Shown here piece by piece: positions 44,088 through 53,774 of a stretch of 64,000 nucleotides of DNA; positions within the stretch are counted from its first letter, which is position 1; each line of letters opens with the position of its first letter. The stretch lies in NCBI GenBank assembly GCA_017445315.1, contig JAFSUI010000032.1, positions 28,647 through 92,646 on the forward strand, in the 5' to 3' direction. Origin of the DNA: Bacillota bacterium (lineage in GTDB: Bacteria > Bacillota > Clostridia > Peptostreptococcales > Anaerovoracaceae). Below the pieces are notes generated by a model. The model did not search any database. It was given only the letters and a program-made list of their open reading frames with translations, and had not been told where the DNA came from. Position numbers and translations under genes: made by a program.

Positions 44088-47000
44088 ATGAGACAACTCA
44101 AGACAATGGACGGCAATACCGCTGCTGCGCATGTAGCTTATGCGTTCACAGAAGTAGCTGCCATCTACCCAATCACACCGTCTTCTCCAATGGCTGAAAG
44201 CATGGACGAGTGGGCGGCAGAAGATCGTAAGAACATCTTTGGAGAGCAAGTAAAGATCGTAGAACTTGAATCAGAAGCAGGTGCATCAGGTGCCGTACAC
44301 GGTTCCGTAGCTGCAGGTTCATATACATCTACATTCACTGCTTCCCAGGGACTTCTCCTTATGATCCCGAACATGTACAAGCTCGCAGGTGAGCATTCAC
44401 CGGCAGTATTCCATGTTTCCGCAAGAGCACTTGCAACACATGCACTTTCGATCTTTGGCGATCAGGCTGACGTAATGGCTGTTCGTCAGACAGGATTTGT
44501 TATGATTGCAAGTAATAGCGTACAGCAGGTAATGGACCTTGCTGCAGTTGCACATCTTGCTGCTATCGGAGGACATTTACCTGTTCTTCACTTCTTTGAT
44601 GGATTCAGAACATCACACGAGCAGCAGAAGATTGAGATGTGGGATTATGATGAACTCGCATCTATGGTAGATTGGGATGCCGTAAAAGCATTTAAGAAGA
44701 GAACCTTCCACCCAACCAACCCGTATATCATGGGACCTGCAGAGCAGCCTGAATCATACTTCCAGCACAAGGAAGCAAGCAATAAGGCTTATGACGAGAC
44801 ACCGGAAATCGTTGCTAAGTATATGGATATGGTTAACGCCAAGATTGGCACAGACTATAAGCCATTCAATTACTATGGTGCACCTGATGCTACAGATATC
44901 ATCGTTGCCATGGGTTCTGTCTGCGATGCAGCTGAAGAACTCATCGACTTCATGACAGCAGAAGGCAAGAAGGTTGGTATCCTCGAAGTTCACCTCTATA
45001 GACCATTCTCCGCAGAATATATGCTAAAGGTTATTCCTGAGACTGTTAAGAAGATTTCCGTTCTTGATAGAACAAAGGAACCGGGAAGCGTAGGAGAGCC
45101 ACTCTATATTGACGTAGTAAGCGCACTCAAGGGATCGAAATTTGAAAATGCAGAAGTTCTCCGTGGACGTTATGGACTTGGTTCCAAGGACGTACAGCCT
45201 GGAGATATCCTTGCTGCATTTGAAAATATGGAAAGTGCAAATCCAAAGCCGGAATTCACACTTTCAATTAACGATGACGTTACAAATCTTTCAATCGTTC
45301 CTAGCCACTATCCTGATACAGCTCCTGAAGGAACCAAGGCTTGCAAGTTCTGGGGACTCGGTGCTGACGGAACAGTAGGCGCAAACAAGGACAGCGTAAA
45401 GATCGTCGGCGACCATACTGATAAGAAGGCTCAGGCTTACTTCCAGTATGACTCCAAAAAGTCCGGCGGTGTTACAATTTCCCACCTGAGATTTGGTGAT
45501 AAGCCGATTAAATCAACATACTATGTAAAGCAGGCTGATTTTGTAGCTTGCCATAACGAAGCTTATGTACATCTCTACAAGATGGTAGAAGACGTTAAGC
45601 CGGGCGGAATATTCCTTCTGAACTGCACATGGGATGATGCTGAACTTGACAAGCACCTTCCTGCAAGCATGAAGAGATATATCGCCAACAACAACGTTCA
45701 GTTCTATACCTGTAACGCTGTAGATATCGCAAAGGAAATCGGTCTTGGTGCACGTCATACCAACAGAATCCTCCAGGCTGCATTCTTTAAGCTGGCTGAC
45801 ATCATTCCGCTAGAAGAAGCAGTAGGATATATGAAGGATGCTGTTAAGAAGACATACGGACGTAAGGGTGAAGACGTAGTCAATATGAATATGGCTGCTA
45901 TCGATCAGGGCATCGAGAAGCTTCACAAAGTTGACGTTCCTGCATCATGGGCTGATGCTCCGGACGATGAAAAGAGAGAAGAGTTCAAGGGTCGTGATAA
46001 ATTCCACACAGACTTCCTTAACAACGTACTCTATCCATACAGCAGAATGGACGGAGATTCCATTCCTGTATCCACATTCCTTGATTCTCAGAGCGGTATT
46101 TCCCCAAGCGGAACATCTGCTTACGAGAAGAGAGGTATCGCTACTGACGTTCCTGTATGGGATAAGGATAAGTGCATCCAGTGTAACCAGTGCGCTTATG
46201 TTTGCCCACACGCAGTAGTAAGACCATTCGTAATCGACGGTGCTCAGGCAGAAGCAATCGGAAACGACTGCGCACCTGTAAAGGGCATCAAGGACATGGA
46301 AGACAAGTTCTTCACCATGGGTATCTCCGCACTCGACTGCACAGGTTGCGGTTCCTGCGCTTATGTATGCCCAGCCAAGGAGAAGGCTCTCACCATGACT
46401 CCTGTTGACGATAAGGTATTTAGCGAATCCCAGAAGAAGTTCGACTATCTCTTTGAGAATGTTGATCCTAAGGTTCAGCCGGCTGCAACAAATAATGTTA
46501 AGAACTCACAGTTCCTGCAGCCGCTCCTCGAATTCTCAGGCGCTTGCCCGGGATGCGGTGAGACACCTTATGCAAAACTCGTTACTCAGCTCTTTGGTGA
46601 CAGAATGTATATCGCAAACGCTACGGGATGTTCCTCCATCTGGGGTAACTCACTTCCAAGCACACCTTATACAGTAAACAAAGAAGGTAGAGGACCTGCA
46701 TGGGCCAACTCACTCTTTGAGGACAACGCTGAATTCGGTTACGGTATCGCAATCTCCATGAAGGCTCGCCGTCAGGAAATGAAGTCCGCAGTAGAAAGAC
46801 TCGTTCCTGAACTTGGTGCTGTAGCACAGGACTGGATTGACGGAATGAATGATGCCGATAAGGCTGAAGCAGCAGGCAAGGCACTTCTCGAAGCATGCGA
46901 AAAGATGTCCGGAAACAAGGATGCTGAATACGTAGTAGAGAACAAGTCAATGCTCATCAAGCCATCCATCTGGATCTTCGGTGGTGACGGTTGGGCTTAC

Positions 47001-47624
47001 GACATCGGTTATGGCGGACTCGACCACGTACTCGCTAGCGGTGAAAACGTAAACGTAATGGTATTTGATACAGAAGTTTACTCCAACACCGGTGGACAGT
47101 CATCCAAGGCTACACCGCTCGGAGCAGTTGCAAAATTTGCTTCCGCAGGTAAGGGCGTAAAGAAAAAAGACCTCGCTCAGATTGCTATGGCTTATGGATA
47201 CATCTATGTAGCTGTAATCAATATGGGTGCAAACCAGAATCAGACACTCCAGGCTATCAAGGAAGCTGAAGCTTATGACGGACCATCCCTCATAATTGCT
47301 TACGCACCTTGCATCAACCACGGAATCAAGGCCGGAATGAACAAGTCACAGGAAGAAGCAAAGAAGGCAGTAGCTTCCGGTTACTGGAATATGCTCCGCT
47401 TCAACCCTGCACTTGCAGAAGAAGGCAAGAATCCGCTTTCAATCGACAGCAAAGAAGCTACAGAGAGCTACAGAGACTTCATCATGGGTGAAGTTCGTTA
47501 CAACTCCCTCGCAGCTAGATTCCCTGAAAAGGCAGAAGAACTCTTTGCTCAGGCTGAGAAGCAGTCCAAGGAGAGATATGAGCATCTGGTTGCGCTTAAG
47601 GACAGCTATGGTAAGGACGAATAG
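44088..47624 (+). CDS. nifJ: Pyruvate:ferredoxin (flavodoxin) oxidoreductase
   Basis: The 1178-residue single-chain enzyme oxidises pyruvate to acetyl-CoA and CO2 and reduces ferredoxin. It contains the N-terminal PFOR domain ('MDGNTAAAHVAYAFTEVAAIYPITPSSPM'), two 4Fe-4S motifs (CIQCNQCAYVCP and CTGCGSCAYVCP), a cluster/TPP motif at CPGCGETPY and the thiamine diphosphate-binding segment 'GGDGWAYDIGYGGLDH'. The frame is open 40 codons further upstream, but the ATG at 44088 has a strong AAGGAAGGAG and matches family starts. It is monocistronic with a clear promoter and terminator. Confidence 0.97.
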   Translation: MRQLKTMDGNTAAAHVAYAFTEVAAIYPITPSSPMAESMDEWAAEDRKNIFGEQVKIVELESEAGASGAVHGSVAAGSYTSTFTASQGLLLMIPNMYKLAGEHSPAVFHVSARALATHALSIFGDQADVMAVRQTGFVMIASNSVQQVMDLAAVAHLAAIGGHLPVLHFFDGFRTSHEQQKIEMWDYDELASMVDWDAVKAFKKRTFHPTNPYIMGPAEQPESYFQHKEASNKAYDETPEIVAKYMDMVNAKIGTDYKPFNYYGAPDATDIIVAMGSVCDAAEELIDFMTAEGKKVGILEVHLYRPFSAEYMLKVIPETVKKISVLDRTKEPGSVGEPLYIDVVSALKGSKFENAEVLRGRYGLGSKDVQPGDILAAFENMESANPKPEFTLSINDDVTNLSIVPSHYPDTAPEGTKACKFWGLGADGTVGANKDSVKIVGDHTDKKAQAYFQYDSKKSGGVTISHLRFGDKPIKSTYYVKQADFVACHNEAYVHLYKMVEDVKPGGIFLLNCTWDDAELDKHLPASMKRYIANNNVQFYTCNAVDIAKEIGLGARHTNRILQAAFFKLADIIPLEEAVGYMKDAVKKTYGRKGEDVVNMNMAAIDQGIEKLHKVDVPASWADAPDDEKREEFKGRDKFHTDFLNNVLYPYSRMDGDSIPVSTFLDSQSGISPSGTSAYEKRGIATDVPVWDKDKCIQCNQCAYVCPHAVVRPFVIDGAQAEAIGNDCAPVKGIKDMEDKFFTMGISALDCTGCGSCAYVCPAKEKALTMTPVDDKVFSESQKKFDYLFENVDPKVQPAATNNVKNSQFLQPLLEFSGACPGCGETPYAKLVTQLFGDRMYIANATGCSSIWGNSLPSTPYTVNKEGRGPAWANSLFEDNAEFGYGIAISMKARRQEMKSAVERLVPELGAVAQDWIDGMNDADKAEAAGKALLEACEKMSGNKDAEYVVENKSMLIKPSIWIFGGDGWAYDIGYGGLDHVLASGENVNVMVFDTEVYSNTGGQSSKATPLGAVAKFASAGKGVKKKDLAQIAMAYGYIYVAVINMGANQNQTLQAIKEAEAYDGPSLIIAYAPCINHGIKAGMNKSQEEAKKAVASGYWNMLRFNPALAEEGKNPLSIDSKEATESYRDFIMGEVRYNSLAARFPEKAEELFAQAEKQSKERYEHLVALKDSYGKDE

Positions 47625-47700
47625 TATCAGCTAGTTCTTTGGCCAGGTGTATGGCAATACATTAAGTTAGTTGCTGCTTTTATAAGGCGGAAACTATATA

Positions 47701-47742
47701 GAAAGAGGTCCACGGGCGCATTTTGGACCTCTTTCAATTTTT
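47701..47742 (+). terminator. Terminator of nifJ
   Basis: GAAAGAGGTCCA (47701-47712) pairs with 47724-47735, followed by AATTTTTT. The right arm of the terminator also forms the outer left arm of the larger palindrome at 47727-47975. Confidence 0.85.
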
Positions 47743-47975
47743 TGAAGCTTGTGATGAGAATTATATGTCGGAACGTTTCCGCAGTAATGGGTACAATTGT
47801 CATCGATAAAAGCGGAAGCTCTGTGAGGTTGGCATCAGCGACGAGCGCAAGCGAGGAGTCTTTGATGCAATCCTCCAGAGGTTCAATTTTATTGATGTAA
47901 CAATTGTCCATTACGAGGACGAGTGCAGACATGTGAACTCATCACAAAAAGCTTCAAAAGATTGAAAAAGAGGTA
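47727..47975. repeat. ~250-bp imperfect palindrome between nifJ and the ABC exporter
   Basis: The left half matches the reverse complement of the right half in order: ACCTCTTT..CAAT, TTTTGAAGCTT, GTGATGAG (47727-47757 with 47938-47975), then GTAATGG, ACAATTGT, CATC.ATAAAA and CTCTG.GAGG..TTGCATCA (47784-47836 with 47863-47915). The centre is near 47851. A minus-strand open frame across it (47627-47932) is a by-product. The rest of the 388-bp gap is the nifJ terminator and a promoter. Confidence 0.85.
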
Positions 47976-47990
47976 GAAGTTTGCTATTAT
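47962..47990 (+). promoter_or_regulatory. Sigma-A promoter for the ABC exporter
   Basis: TTGAAA (47962-47967), 17 bases, then TATTAT (47985-47990) preceded by TGC (extended -10). The -35 box lies in the right arm of the palindrome. Confidence 0.65.
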
Positions 47991-48012
47991 GGACATGTAA
48001 TAAAGTTTTTGG

Positions 48013-49875
48013 ATGAGGAAGATGACTGAAACTAAAGAGAAGAAACCCGGTGTAGGAGACTTTTTAAGGAGTAGCTACGCCGGCAAGTTCATACGGAAAT
48101 ACAAGTGGAACTACCTGGCTGGCATGGCGATACTAATCGTAATAGACATTGCACAGACCAGGCTTCCTCTTATTGTGGGGGGAATTATCGATAAGGTTGA
48201 CCACAGAACGGCGACACCACTAGATTTTCGTACAGCAATATTAACTATGATATTTATCGCTGTCCTTGTACTTCTTGGAAGACTAGGATGGCGTTATTGT
48301 ATTTTTGGTGCAGCAAGAAAGATAGAAAGAGATATAAGAAACGATCTCTTTTCACACCTTCTGAAACTGCCATCGTCATATTTCCACGAGCATAAGGCGG
48401 GCGAGGTAATGGCCTTCATGACCAATGACATAGAGGCTGTACGAATGACCTTTGCCGTAACCGTAATGATGGCGCTGGATATGGTTACCATAGGTATAGC
48501 GACTGTCTATAATATGGTGACAAAGATAGACTGGCAGCTTTCTATTATCGCGATACTTCCGCTGACTCTCGTTGCCGTAGTGGCAAGATTCATCGGAAAC
48601 GAGCTCCATACAAGATTCACAAGAAGGCAGGAGGCCTTTGCGGTAGTTTCCGACTTTGTTCAGGAAAAGCTATCGGGAATCCATGTAGTAAAGGCCTTTG
48701 TCCAGGAACAAAAAGAATGCGAAGCATTCCTAAAGGTTAATGAAGCATCAAAGCAAGCAAACCTTAGAGAAGTAAGAGTTGCGGCATTCTTATTTCCGTT
48801 TATGCGTATGATTGCGGGTGTATCTATTGCTATTGCAATCATGTACGGCGGATATATTGCAATTATGGGAAGAATATCCGTAGGTGATTTCTCGGCATTT
48901 GTTCAGTATCTCAATATGCTCGTCTGGCCAATTTCTTCAATAGGAAGGATACTTAATGTAATTTCCAGGGGCTCTGCTTCATTAAATCGTGTAGAGAGCG
49001 TGCTTAATGCCGAGTCGGATATTACGGATAAGATAGGTGACGAAGAGCGTGAGGAAAAGAAAAAGCTTGAGGAATCAGGCTTGGAGAGCGATGCTCCTAT
49101 AAAAGAAACAGGACTCTCAGGCGACCTAGAGGTTACGCATCTCAGCTTCAAATACCCTGGAACCAAGAAGCTTGTCATTGACGACATTTCATTTACTGTC
49201 AAGAAGGGCGAGACGCTCGGTGTCGTCGCAAGAACGGGTGAGGGCAAGAGTACGCTCGTTGACCTAATGCTCAGAGTATATGACTGCGAACCGGGAATGA
49301 TAGCAATCGGCGGAAAGGACATTCACGATGTTTCGCTTAAGAAGCTTAGAAAGACCTTTGGTTATGTGCCTCAGGACGATTTCCTTTTCTCTGCAACGGT
49401 ATCAGAAAATATCTGCTTTGGCGATAGAACAAAGACCCAGGAGGAGATAGAGGAAGCAGCAAAGGCAGCATGCGTGCACGATAATATCATGGACTTTAAC
49501 GATGGATATAATACCATGGTGGGAGAGCGCGGTGTTTCGCTTTCAGGTGGACAGAAGCAGAGAAGAGCATTTGCAAGAGCATTAATTTTAAATCCTGAGA
49601 TTTTGATTTTGGACGATTCGCTCTCTGCAGTTGATACGGATACAGAAGAACAAATCAAGAAAAACTTCCGTGAAGAACGTAAGGGTAAGACCAATATAAT
49701 TATCGCGCACAGACTCTCTAGCCTTAAGGACGCGGATAATATTATAGTTCTTGAAAACGGAAAGATTATAGAAGAAGGCACTCACGACAAGCTGATGGCG
49801 GACAGCGGTTTCTATGCCCAGCTTTATGAGCGCCAACTCATGGAAAAGAAGAGAGAGGAGGAACTTGGAATATGA
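48013..49875 (+). CDS. Heterodimeric ABC exporter subunit, degenerate-site half
   Basis: The 620-residue half-transporter has a six-helix membrane domain (about 35-340) and an ATPase domain with Walker A 'ARTGEGKST', an intact LSGGQKQR signature and Walker B 'ILILDDSLSAVD', where the catalytic Glu is replaced by Asp. That change marks the non-hydrolysing site of heterodimeric exporters such as BmrC/BmrD or TM287/288. An acidic linker (about 340-365) joins the domains. ATGs at 48013 and 48022 are both possible. The partner starts 4 bp before its end. Substrates are likely lipids, drugs or peptides. Confidence 0.92.
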   Translation: MRKMTETKEKKPGVGDFLRSSYAGKFIRKYKWNYLAGMAILIVIDIAQTRLPLIVGGIIDKVDHRTATPLDFRTAILTMIFIAVLVLLGRLGWRYCIFGAARKIERDIRNDLFSHLLKLPSSYFHEHKAGEVMAFMTNDIEAVRMTFAVTVMMALDMVTIGIATVYNMVTKIDWQLSIIAILPLTLVAVVARFIGNELHTRFTRRQEAFAVVSDFVQEKLSGIHVVKAFVQEQKECEAFLKVNEASKQANLREVRVAAFLFPFMRMIAGVSIAIAIMYGGYIAIMGRISVGDFSAFVQYLNMLVWPISSIGRILNVISRGSASLNRVESVLNAESDITDKIGDEEREEKKKLEESGLESDAPIKETGLSGDLEVTHLSFKYPGTKKLVIDDISFTVKKGETLGVVARTGEGKSTLVDLMLRVYDCEPGMIAIGGKDIHDVSLKKLRKTFGYVPQDDFLFSATVSENICFGDRTKTQEEIEEAAKAACVHDNIMDFNDGYNTMVGERGVSLSGGQKQRRAFARALILNPEILILDDSLSAVDTDTEEQIKKNFREERKGKTNIIIAHRLSSLKDADNIIVLENGKIIEEGTHDKLMADSGFYAQLYERQLMEKKREEELGI

Positions 49876-51686
49876 ATGACGACATAGTTCTAAAGAGTAA
49901 TACCAAGCATCCATTCCTCCGTCTTCTAAAATATGGACTGCCATATACGGGTGGTTTCCTTCTTGCGTTTATTCTTATACTCGGATCCGTATTTCTTACG
50001 CTTTATCAACCGAGACTTCTAGGTCAAGCGGTTGACGAGTTCATAGGAAAATACGCAGAGATAAGTGCCTCGGGACTCAGCGTTGAGGCGCTTAAAGAAA
50101 TGCGCGCCGCAGATCTTGACGGAGTAATAAAACTAGGCCTTACATATATGGGCGCAGTTGTTGCGACAATGCTGCTTACGTATCTTGAGGCTGTGATACT
50201 CTCTTCCGTAAGCCAAAAGATCATCTTCAATATCAGAAACGATCTCTTTGGTCATTTGAATAAGCTACATATCGGGTTCTTTAATGACAATCCTGTTGGA
50301 CGTCTTGTAACGAGGGTTACAAACGATTGCGAGACGGTTAGCGAACTCTTTATGAATGTTATCGTAAATATGCTGAGAGGTATCTTTGTCCTCGTCGGCA
50401 TCATGGCGGTAATGCTTAATTATAACGTGAGACTTTCTCTTCACATATTTATAGTTCTTCCAATAGTTGCCGTGGCTACGTTCATATTCACGACCACAAC
50501 AAAGAAGATCTATAGAAGAATTAGATCACTCATTTCGGAGCTTAACGGCTTTGTTGCAGAGCGTGTAATGGGTATAAGAGTCGTTCAGGCGTTCGCTGCA
50601 GAAGAAGACGTGGAGAAGGACTTCAGAGAGCGCACAGAGAATCTGAGAAAGATCAATATGAAGCAGCTCGCTGCGTTTGCTTTCTATAGCCCGGTGACAT
50701 ACGTAATGAATATCACGGCGCTCGGAATACTGATTGTGATGGGTGGAAATATGGTTCTTGAGGGAATAGTAACAGTAGGAACCCTCGTTACGTTCCAGAG
50801 ATATATAAGCCAGTTCTTCCAGCCTATAGAAGAACTCGCCGAGCAGTTTAATACCATTCAGTCTGCAAAGGCCTGTGCGGAGAGAATCTTCTGGCTCCTG
50901 GATACCGAACCCGAAATCGTGGATGCAGACGATGCTGTTTCCATGAAGGATATAGAAGGCAAAATCGAATTCAAGAATGTTTGGTTCTGTTATAAAGAGG
51001 GCGAATGGGTTCTAAAGGACGTTTCGTTTACGGTTAATCCGGGCGAGAGAGTTGCCTTTGTTGGCGCGACAGGTGCAGGAAAGACCACAATTCAGAGCCT
51101 TATCTGCAGGTATTACGATATCCAGAAGGGTCAGATTCTAATAGATGGCGTGGATATCAGAAAGATAAAACTAGACGACTTGCGCGGTCATATAGGTGAG
51201 ATGCTTCAGGACGTATTCCTTTTCTCAGGAAACGTCAAGGACAATATTAAACTCAATGAAGATTTGTCCGATGAGGAGATTCGCATTGCTGCAGAGACAG
51301 TAAACGCGAGCAAGTTTATAGAGAACCTGCCGGATAAGTATGACCATGAAGTAATAGAGCGCGGTGCATCATTCTCCGCAGGACAGAGACAACTTCTATC
51401 GTTTGCTAGAACGCTGGCATCAAAGCCATCGGTATTGATACTCGACGAAGCAACAGCCAATATAGATACCGATACCGAGATACTCATTCAGGATGCGCTC
51501 CAAAAGCTCATGGAGGGCCGTACAACGTTAATCGTCGCACATAGACTCTCTACCATCAGAAACGTAGATAATATAATCGTAATGCATAAGGGCGAGATAG
51601 TAGAGCAAGGTAATCACCAGGAACTTCTCGCACGCGGAGGCATGTATTATAAGCTATACAAGCTGCAGTATGAGCAAAGCGCATAG
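49872..51686 (+). CDS. Heterodimeric ABC exporter subunit, catalytic-site half
   Basis: The 604-residue partner has the same layout: membrane domain (about 20-330) and ATPase with Walker A 'GATGAGKTT' and a canonical Walker B 'VLILDEATANID', but a deviant signature 'FSAGQRQ'. Thus the consensus ATP site is made of this subunit's Walker motifs and the first subunit's LSGGQ, and the degenerate site of the reverse pair. The ATGA overlap with the first gene fits equimolar synthesis. A terminator follows. Confidence 0.93.
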   Translation: MNDDIVLKSNTKHPFLRLLKYGLPYTGGFLLAFILILGSVFLTLYQPRLLGQAVDEFIGKYAEISASGLSVEALKEMRAADLDGVIKLGLTYMGAVVATMLLTYLEAVILSSVSQKIIFNIRNDLFGHLNKLHIGFFNDNPVGRLVTRVTNDCETVSELFMNVIVNMLRGIFVLVGIMAVMLNYNVRLSLHIFIVLPIVAVATFIFTTTTKKIYRRIRSLISELNGFVAERVMGIRVVQAFAAEEDVEKDFRERTENLRKINMKQLAAFAFYSPVTYVMNITALGILIVMGGNMVLEGIVTVGTLVTFQRYISQFFQPIEELAEQFNTIQSAKACAERIFWLLDTEPEIVDADDAVSMKDIEGKIEFKNVWFCYKEGEWVLKDVSFTVNPGERVAFVGATGAGKTTIQSLICRYYDIQKGQILIDGVDIRKIKLDDLRGHIGEMLQDVFLFSGNVKDNIKLNEDLSDEEIRIAAETVNASKFIENLPDKYDHEVIERGASFSAGQRQLLSFARTLASKPSVLILDEATANIDTDTEILIQDALQKLMEGRTTLIVAHRLSTIRNVDNIIVMHKGEIVEQGNHQELLARGGMYYKLYKLQYEQSA

Positions 51687-51706
51687 AGTACACAGCACAC
51701 CAAGAG

Positions 51707-51736
51707 CCCGAGAGTTTAGGTCTCTCGGGTTTTTTA
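51707..51736 (+). terminator. Terminator of the ABC exporter operon
   Basis: CCCGAGAG and a matching CTCTCGGG (51707-51714 with 51722-51729) close a short loop and run into seven Ts. Confidence 0.88.
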
Positions 51737-51808
51737 TATGGCAATAAAAGGAAAATTGCAACTTCCACTCTATTGTGATAAAGTAATCTGGTAATTAGGA
51801 GGCGTTAT

Positions 51809-52828
51809 ATGATTACTGTATTAAAAAGAAATGCGACTGAAGAGCAGCGGAATAATCTTATAAAATGGCTGGAGGATCAAGGTGTCTCCGTCCATGTTTC
51901 TGTGGGCGAGAGCGTGACTATTCTCGGCCTTGTCGGAGATACGAGCAATATCGACATGGATATGCTAAAGCTCCTTGATATCGTTGATGACGTTAAGCGT
52001 ATTTCCGAATCATATAAAAAATCAAACAGGAAATTTCATCCCGAGGACACGATTATTGAAGTGCCGTCAAAGGCTTCTTCCGATGGAGTAACAAAGATAG
52101 GAGGAGGGCATTTTTCTGTTATCGCAGGACCATGTTCTGTAGAATCAGAGGAACAGATTGTAGAGGTTGCTAAGCGTGTTAAGGCTGCGGGTGCAAGCAT
52201 GCTACGTGGAGGTGCGTTTAAGCCAAGAACTTCACCTTATGCATTTCAGGGGATGCGCGCAGAAGGGCTAGAGCTTCTTTCGATTGCAAAGAAAGAAACC
52301 GGGCTTCCCATAGTCAGCGAGATAATGAACGAGAATCATCTTGAGCTTTTTGAGGATGTGGATATCATTCAGGTTGGCGCAAGAAATATGCAGAATTTTG
52401 AGCTCCTTAAGGCACTTGGCCACGTAGATAAGCCGATTCTTCTTAAGCGTGGTCTTGCAAATACTTTAGAAGAACTTCTCATGAGCGCTGAATATATCAT
52501 GGCGGGTGGAAACGAAAATGTAATTCTCTGCGAGCGCGGAATAAGGACTTTTGAACATCGTACCAGAAATACGCTGGATCTTTCTGCAATTCCTGCGCTT
52601 CATGAGATGACGCATCTACCTGTTATAGTTGATCCGAGTCATTCAACCGGAAGAGCCGACTATGTTAAGCCTATGGCAATGGCTGCTGTTGCTTGTGGCG
52701 CGGACGGTCTCATGATAGAGGTTCATAACAATCCTGCTTGTGCGCTTTGCGATGGTGCGCAGAGTCTGACACCTGATCAATTTGATGATGTCATGGATAA
52801 AGTAGGAAAGATGCGCGACATACTATAA
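51809..52828 (+). CDS. aroF: 3-deoxy-7-phosphoheptulonate (DAHP) synthase, type I-beta
   Basis: The 339-residue enzyme joins phosphoenolpyruvate and erythrose 4-phosphate, the first step to aromatic amino acids. The N-terminal ~75 residues form a ferredoxin-like regulatory domain ('MITVLKRNATEEQ'), as in the Thermotoga enzyme, suggesting feedback control by Tyr or Phe. The barrel has 'GPCSVES', 'RGGAFKPRTSPYAFQG' and 'VDPSHSTGR'. TAGGAGG precedes the ATG. It opens an aromatic operon that runs to 57833. Confidence 0.95.
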   Translation: MITVLKRNATEEQRNNLIKWLEDQGVSVHVSVGESVTILGLVGDTSNIDMDMLKLLDIVDDVKRISESYKKSNRKFHPEDTIIEVPSKASSDGVTKIGGGHFSVIAGPCSVESEEQIVEVAKRVKAAGASMLRGGAFKPRTSPYAFQGMRAEGLELLSIAKKETGLPIVSEIMNENHLELFEDVDIIQVGARNMQNFELLKALGHVDKPILLKRGLANTLEELLMSAEYIMAGGNENVILCERGIRTFEHRTRNTLDLSAIPALHEMTHLPVIVDPSHSTGRADYVKPMAMAAVACGADGLMIEVHNNPACALCDGAQSLTPDQFDDVMDKVGKMRDIL

Positions 52829-52868
52829 TCGATCTAATACAAAAACTTTACGAAAAGGACCATAATAC

Positions 52869-53738
52869 GTGAAAAAGGACGGTCAAAAACTTAATATCGG
52901 AATTGTCGGACTAGGCCTCATAGGAGGTTCTCTTTCTGCGGCCTTTCATAGTGCCGGCCATACTGTTTTTGGCTGCGACAAAGATCGTAGGACGCAGGAC
53001 TTTGCTCTCATGGCTGGAACAATAGATGATGAGCTTACGGATATAAAGATTGGCGATTGCGATATTATTCTTATTGCAATAACGCTTACGCATGCTGTGA
53101 AATGGCTGGCTGAGAAGGCTGACATCATAAATAAAAATTCGCTTGTGATAGATTGCTGCGGAGTAAAGAGGGCGATTTGTAAAGTTGGAAAAGAGCTTTC
53201 GGATGCTAATGGCTTTGGCTTTATCGGCGGACATCCCATGGCGGGAAAGCAGGTGGGTGGCTTTAAGAATAGCAGCAAGGATTTATTTGATGGTGCTACA
53301 TTCTGCCTCGTGCCCAATGATAAAAATGATATAAGGCTCTTGATGGAAGCAAAGAACGTCCTTGAGGACGCAGGATTCACAAAGTTCATCGTTATGACTC
53401 CGGAAGAGCATGATAAAGTTATTGCCTTTACATCACAGATGGCGCATCTCATATCAAATGCTTATATCAAAAGCGATATAGCAGAAGCAGAGGAGGTTGC
53501 GGCATTATCGGGCGGAGCCTTCCGCGATATGACTCGCGTTGCATACCTAGATGAAGCCATGTGGACGGAGCTATTCATGGAGAATAGCGACAATCTTTTA
53601 TCGCAGCTAGATTCATTTATTTCTGAACTTGCGAGATATAAGGATGCGATAGAAAATAAAGATATCAAACTGCTTTCGGATCTTCTCGCAGACGGAAAAG
53701 AACGTAAGCAGATGATCGAAGAAAAGAAAAACAAGTAA
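52869..53738 (+). CDS. tyrA: Prephenate dehydrogenase
   Basis: The 289-residue enzyme oxidises prephenate to 4-hydroxyphenylpyruvate for tyrosine. It has an N-terminal NAD-binding loop 'GIVGLGLIGGSL' and the family motif 'GGHPMAGKQVGGF'. No fused chorismate mutase or ACT domain is present; chorismate mutase is encoded separately downstream. The start is GTG (52869), with AAAAGGAC upstream. It is 40 bp after the DAHP synthase gene. Confidence 0.93.
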   Translation: MKKDGQKLNIGIVGLGLIGGSLSAAFHSAGHTVFGCDKDRRTQDFALMAGTIDDELTDIKIGDCDIILIAITLTHAVKWLAEKADIINKNSLVIDCCGVKRAICKVGKELSDANGFGFIGGHPMAGKQVGGFKNSSKDLFDGATFCLVPNDKNDIRLLMEAKNVLEDAGFTKFIVMTPEEHDKVIAFTSQMAHLISNAYIKSDIAEAEEVAALSGGAFRDMTRVAYLDEAMWTELFMENSDNLLSQLDSFISELARYKDAIENKDIKLLSDLLADGKERKQMIEEKKNK

Positions 53739-53774
53739 ACCAATTTAGAAATAATAATAGAAATAATAACAGAA

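Noticed and set aside
47627-47932. 101-codon minus-strand open frame between nifJ and the exporter
   Set aside because: It covers most of the imperfect palindrome and the nifJ terminator, has no ribosome site and no recognisable protein features.
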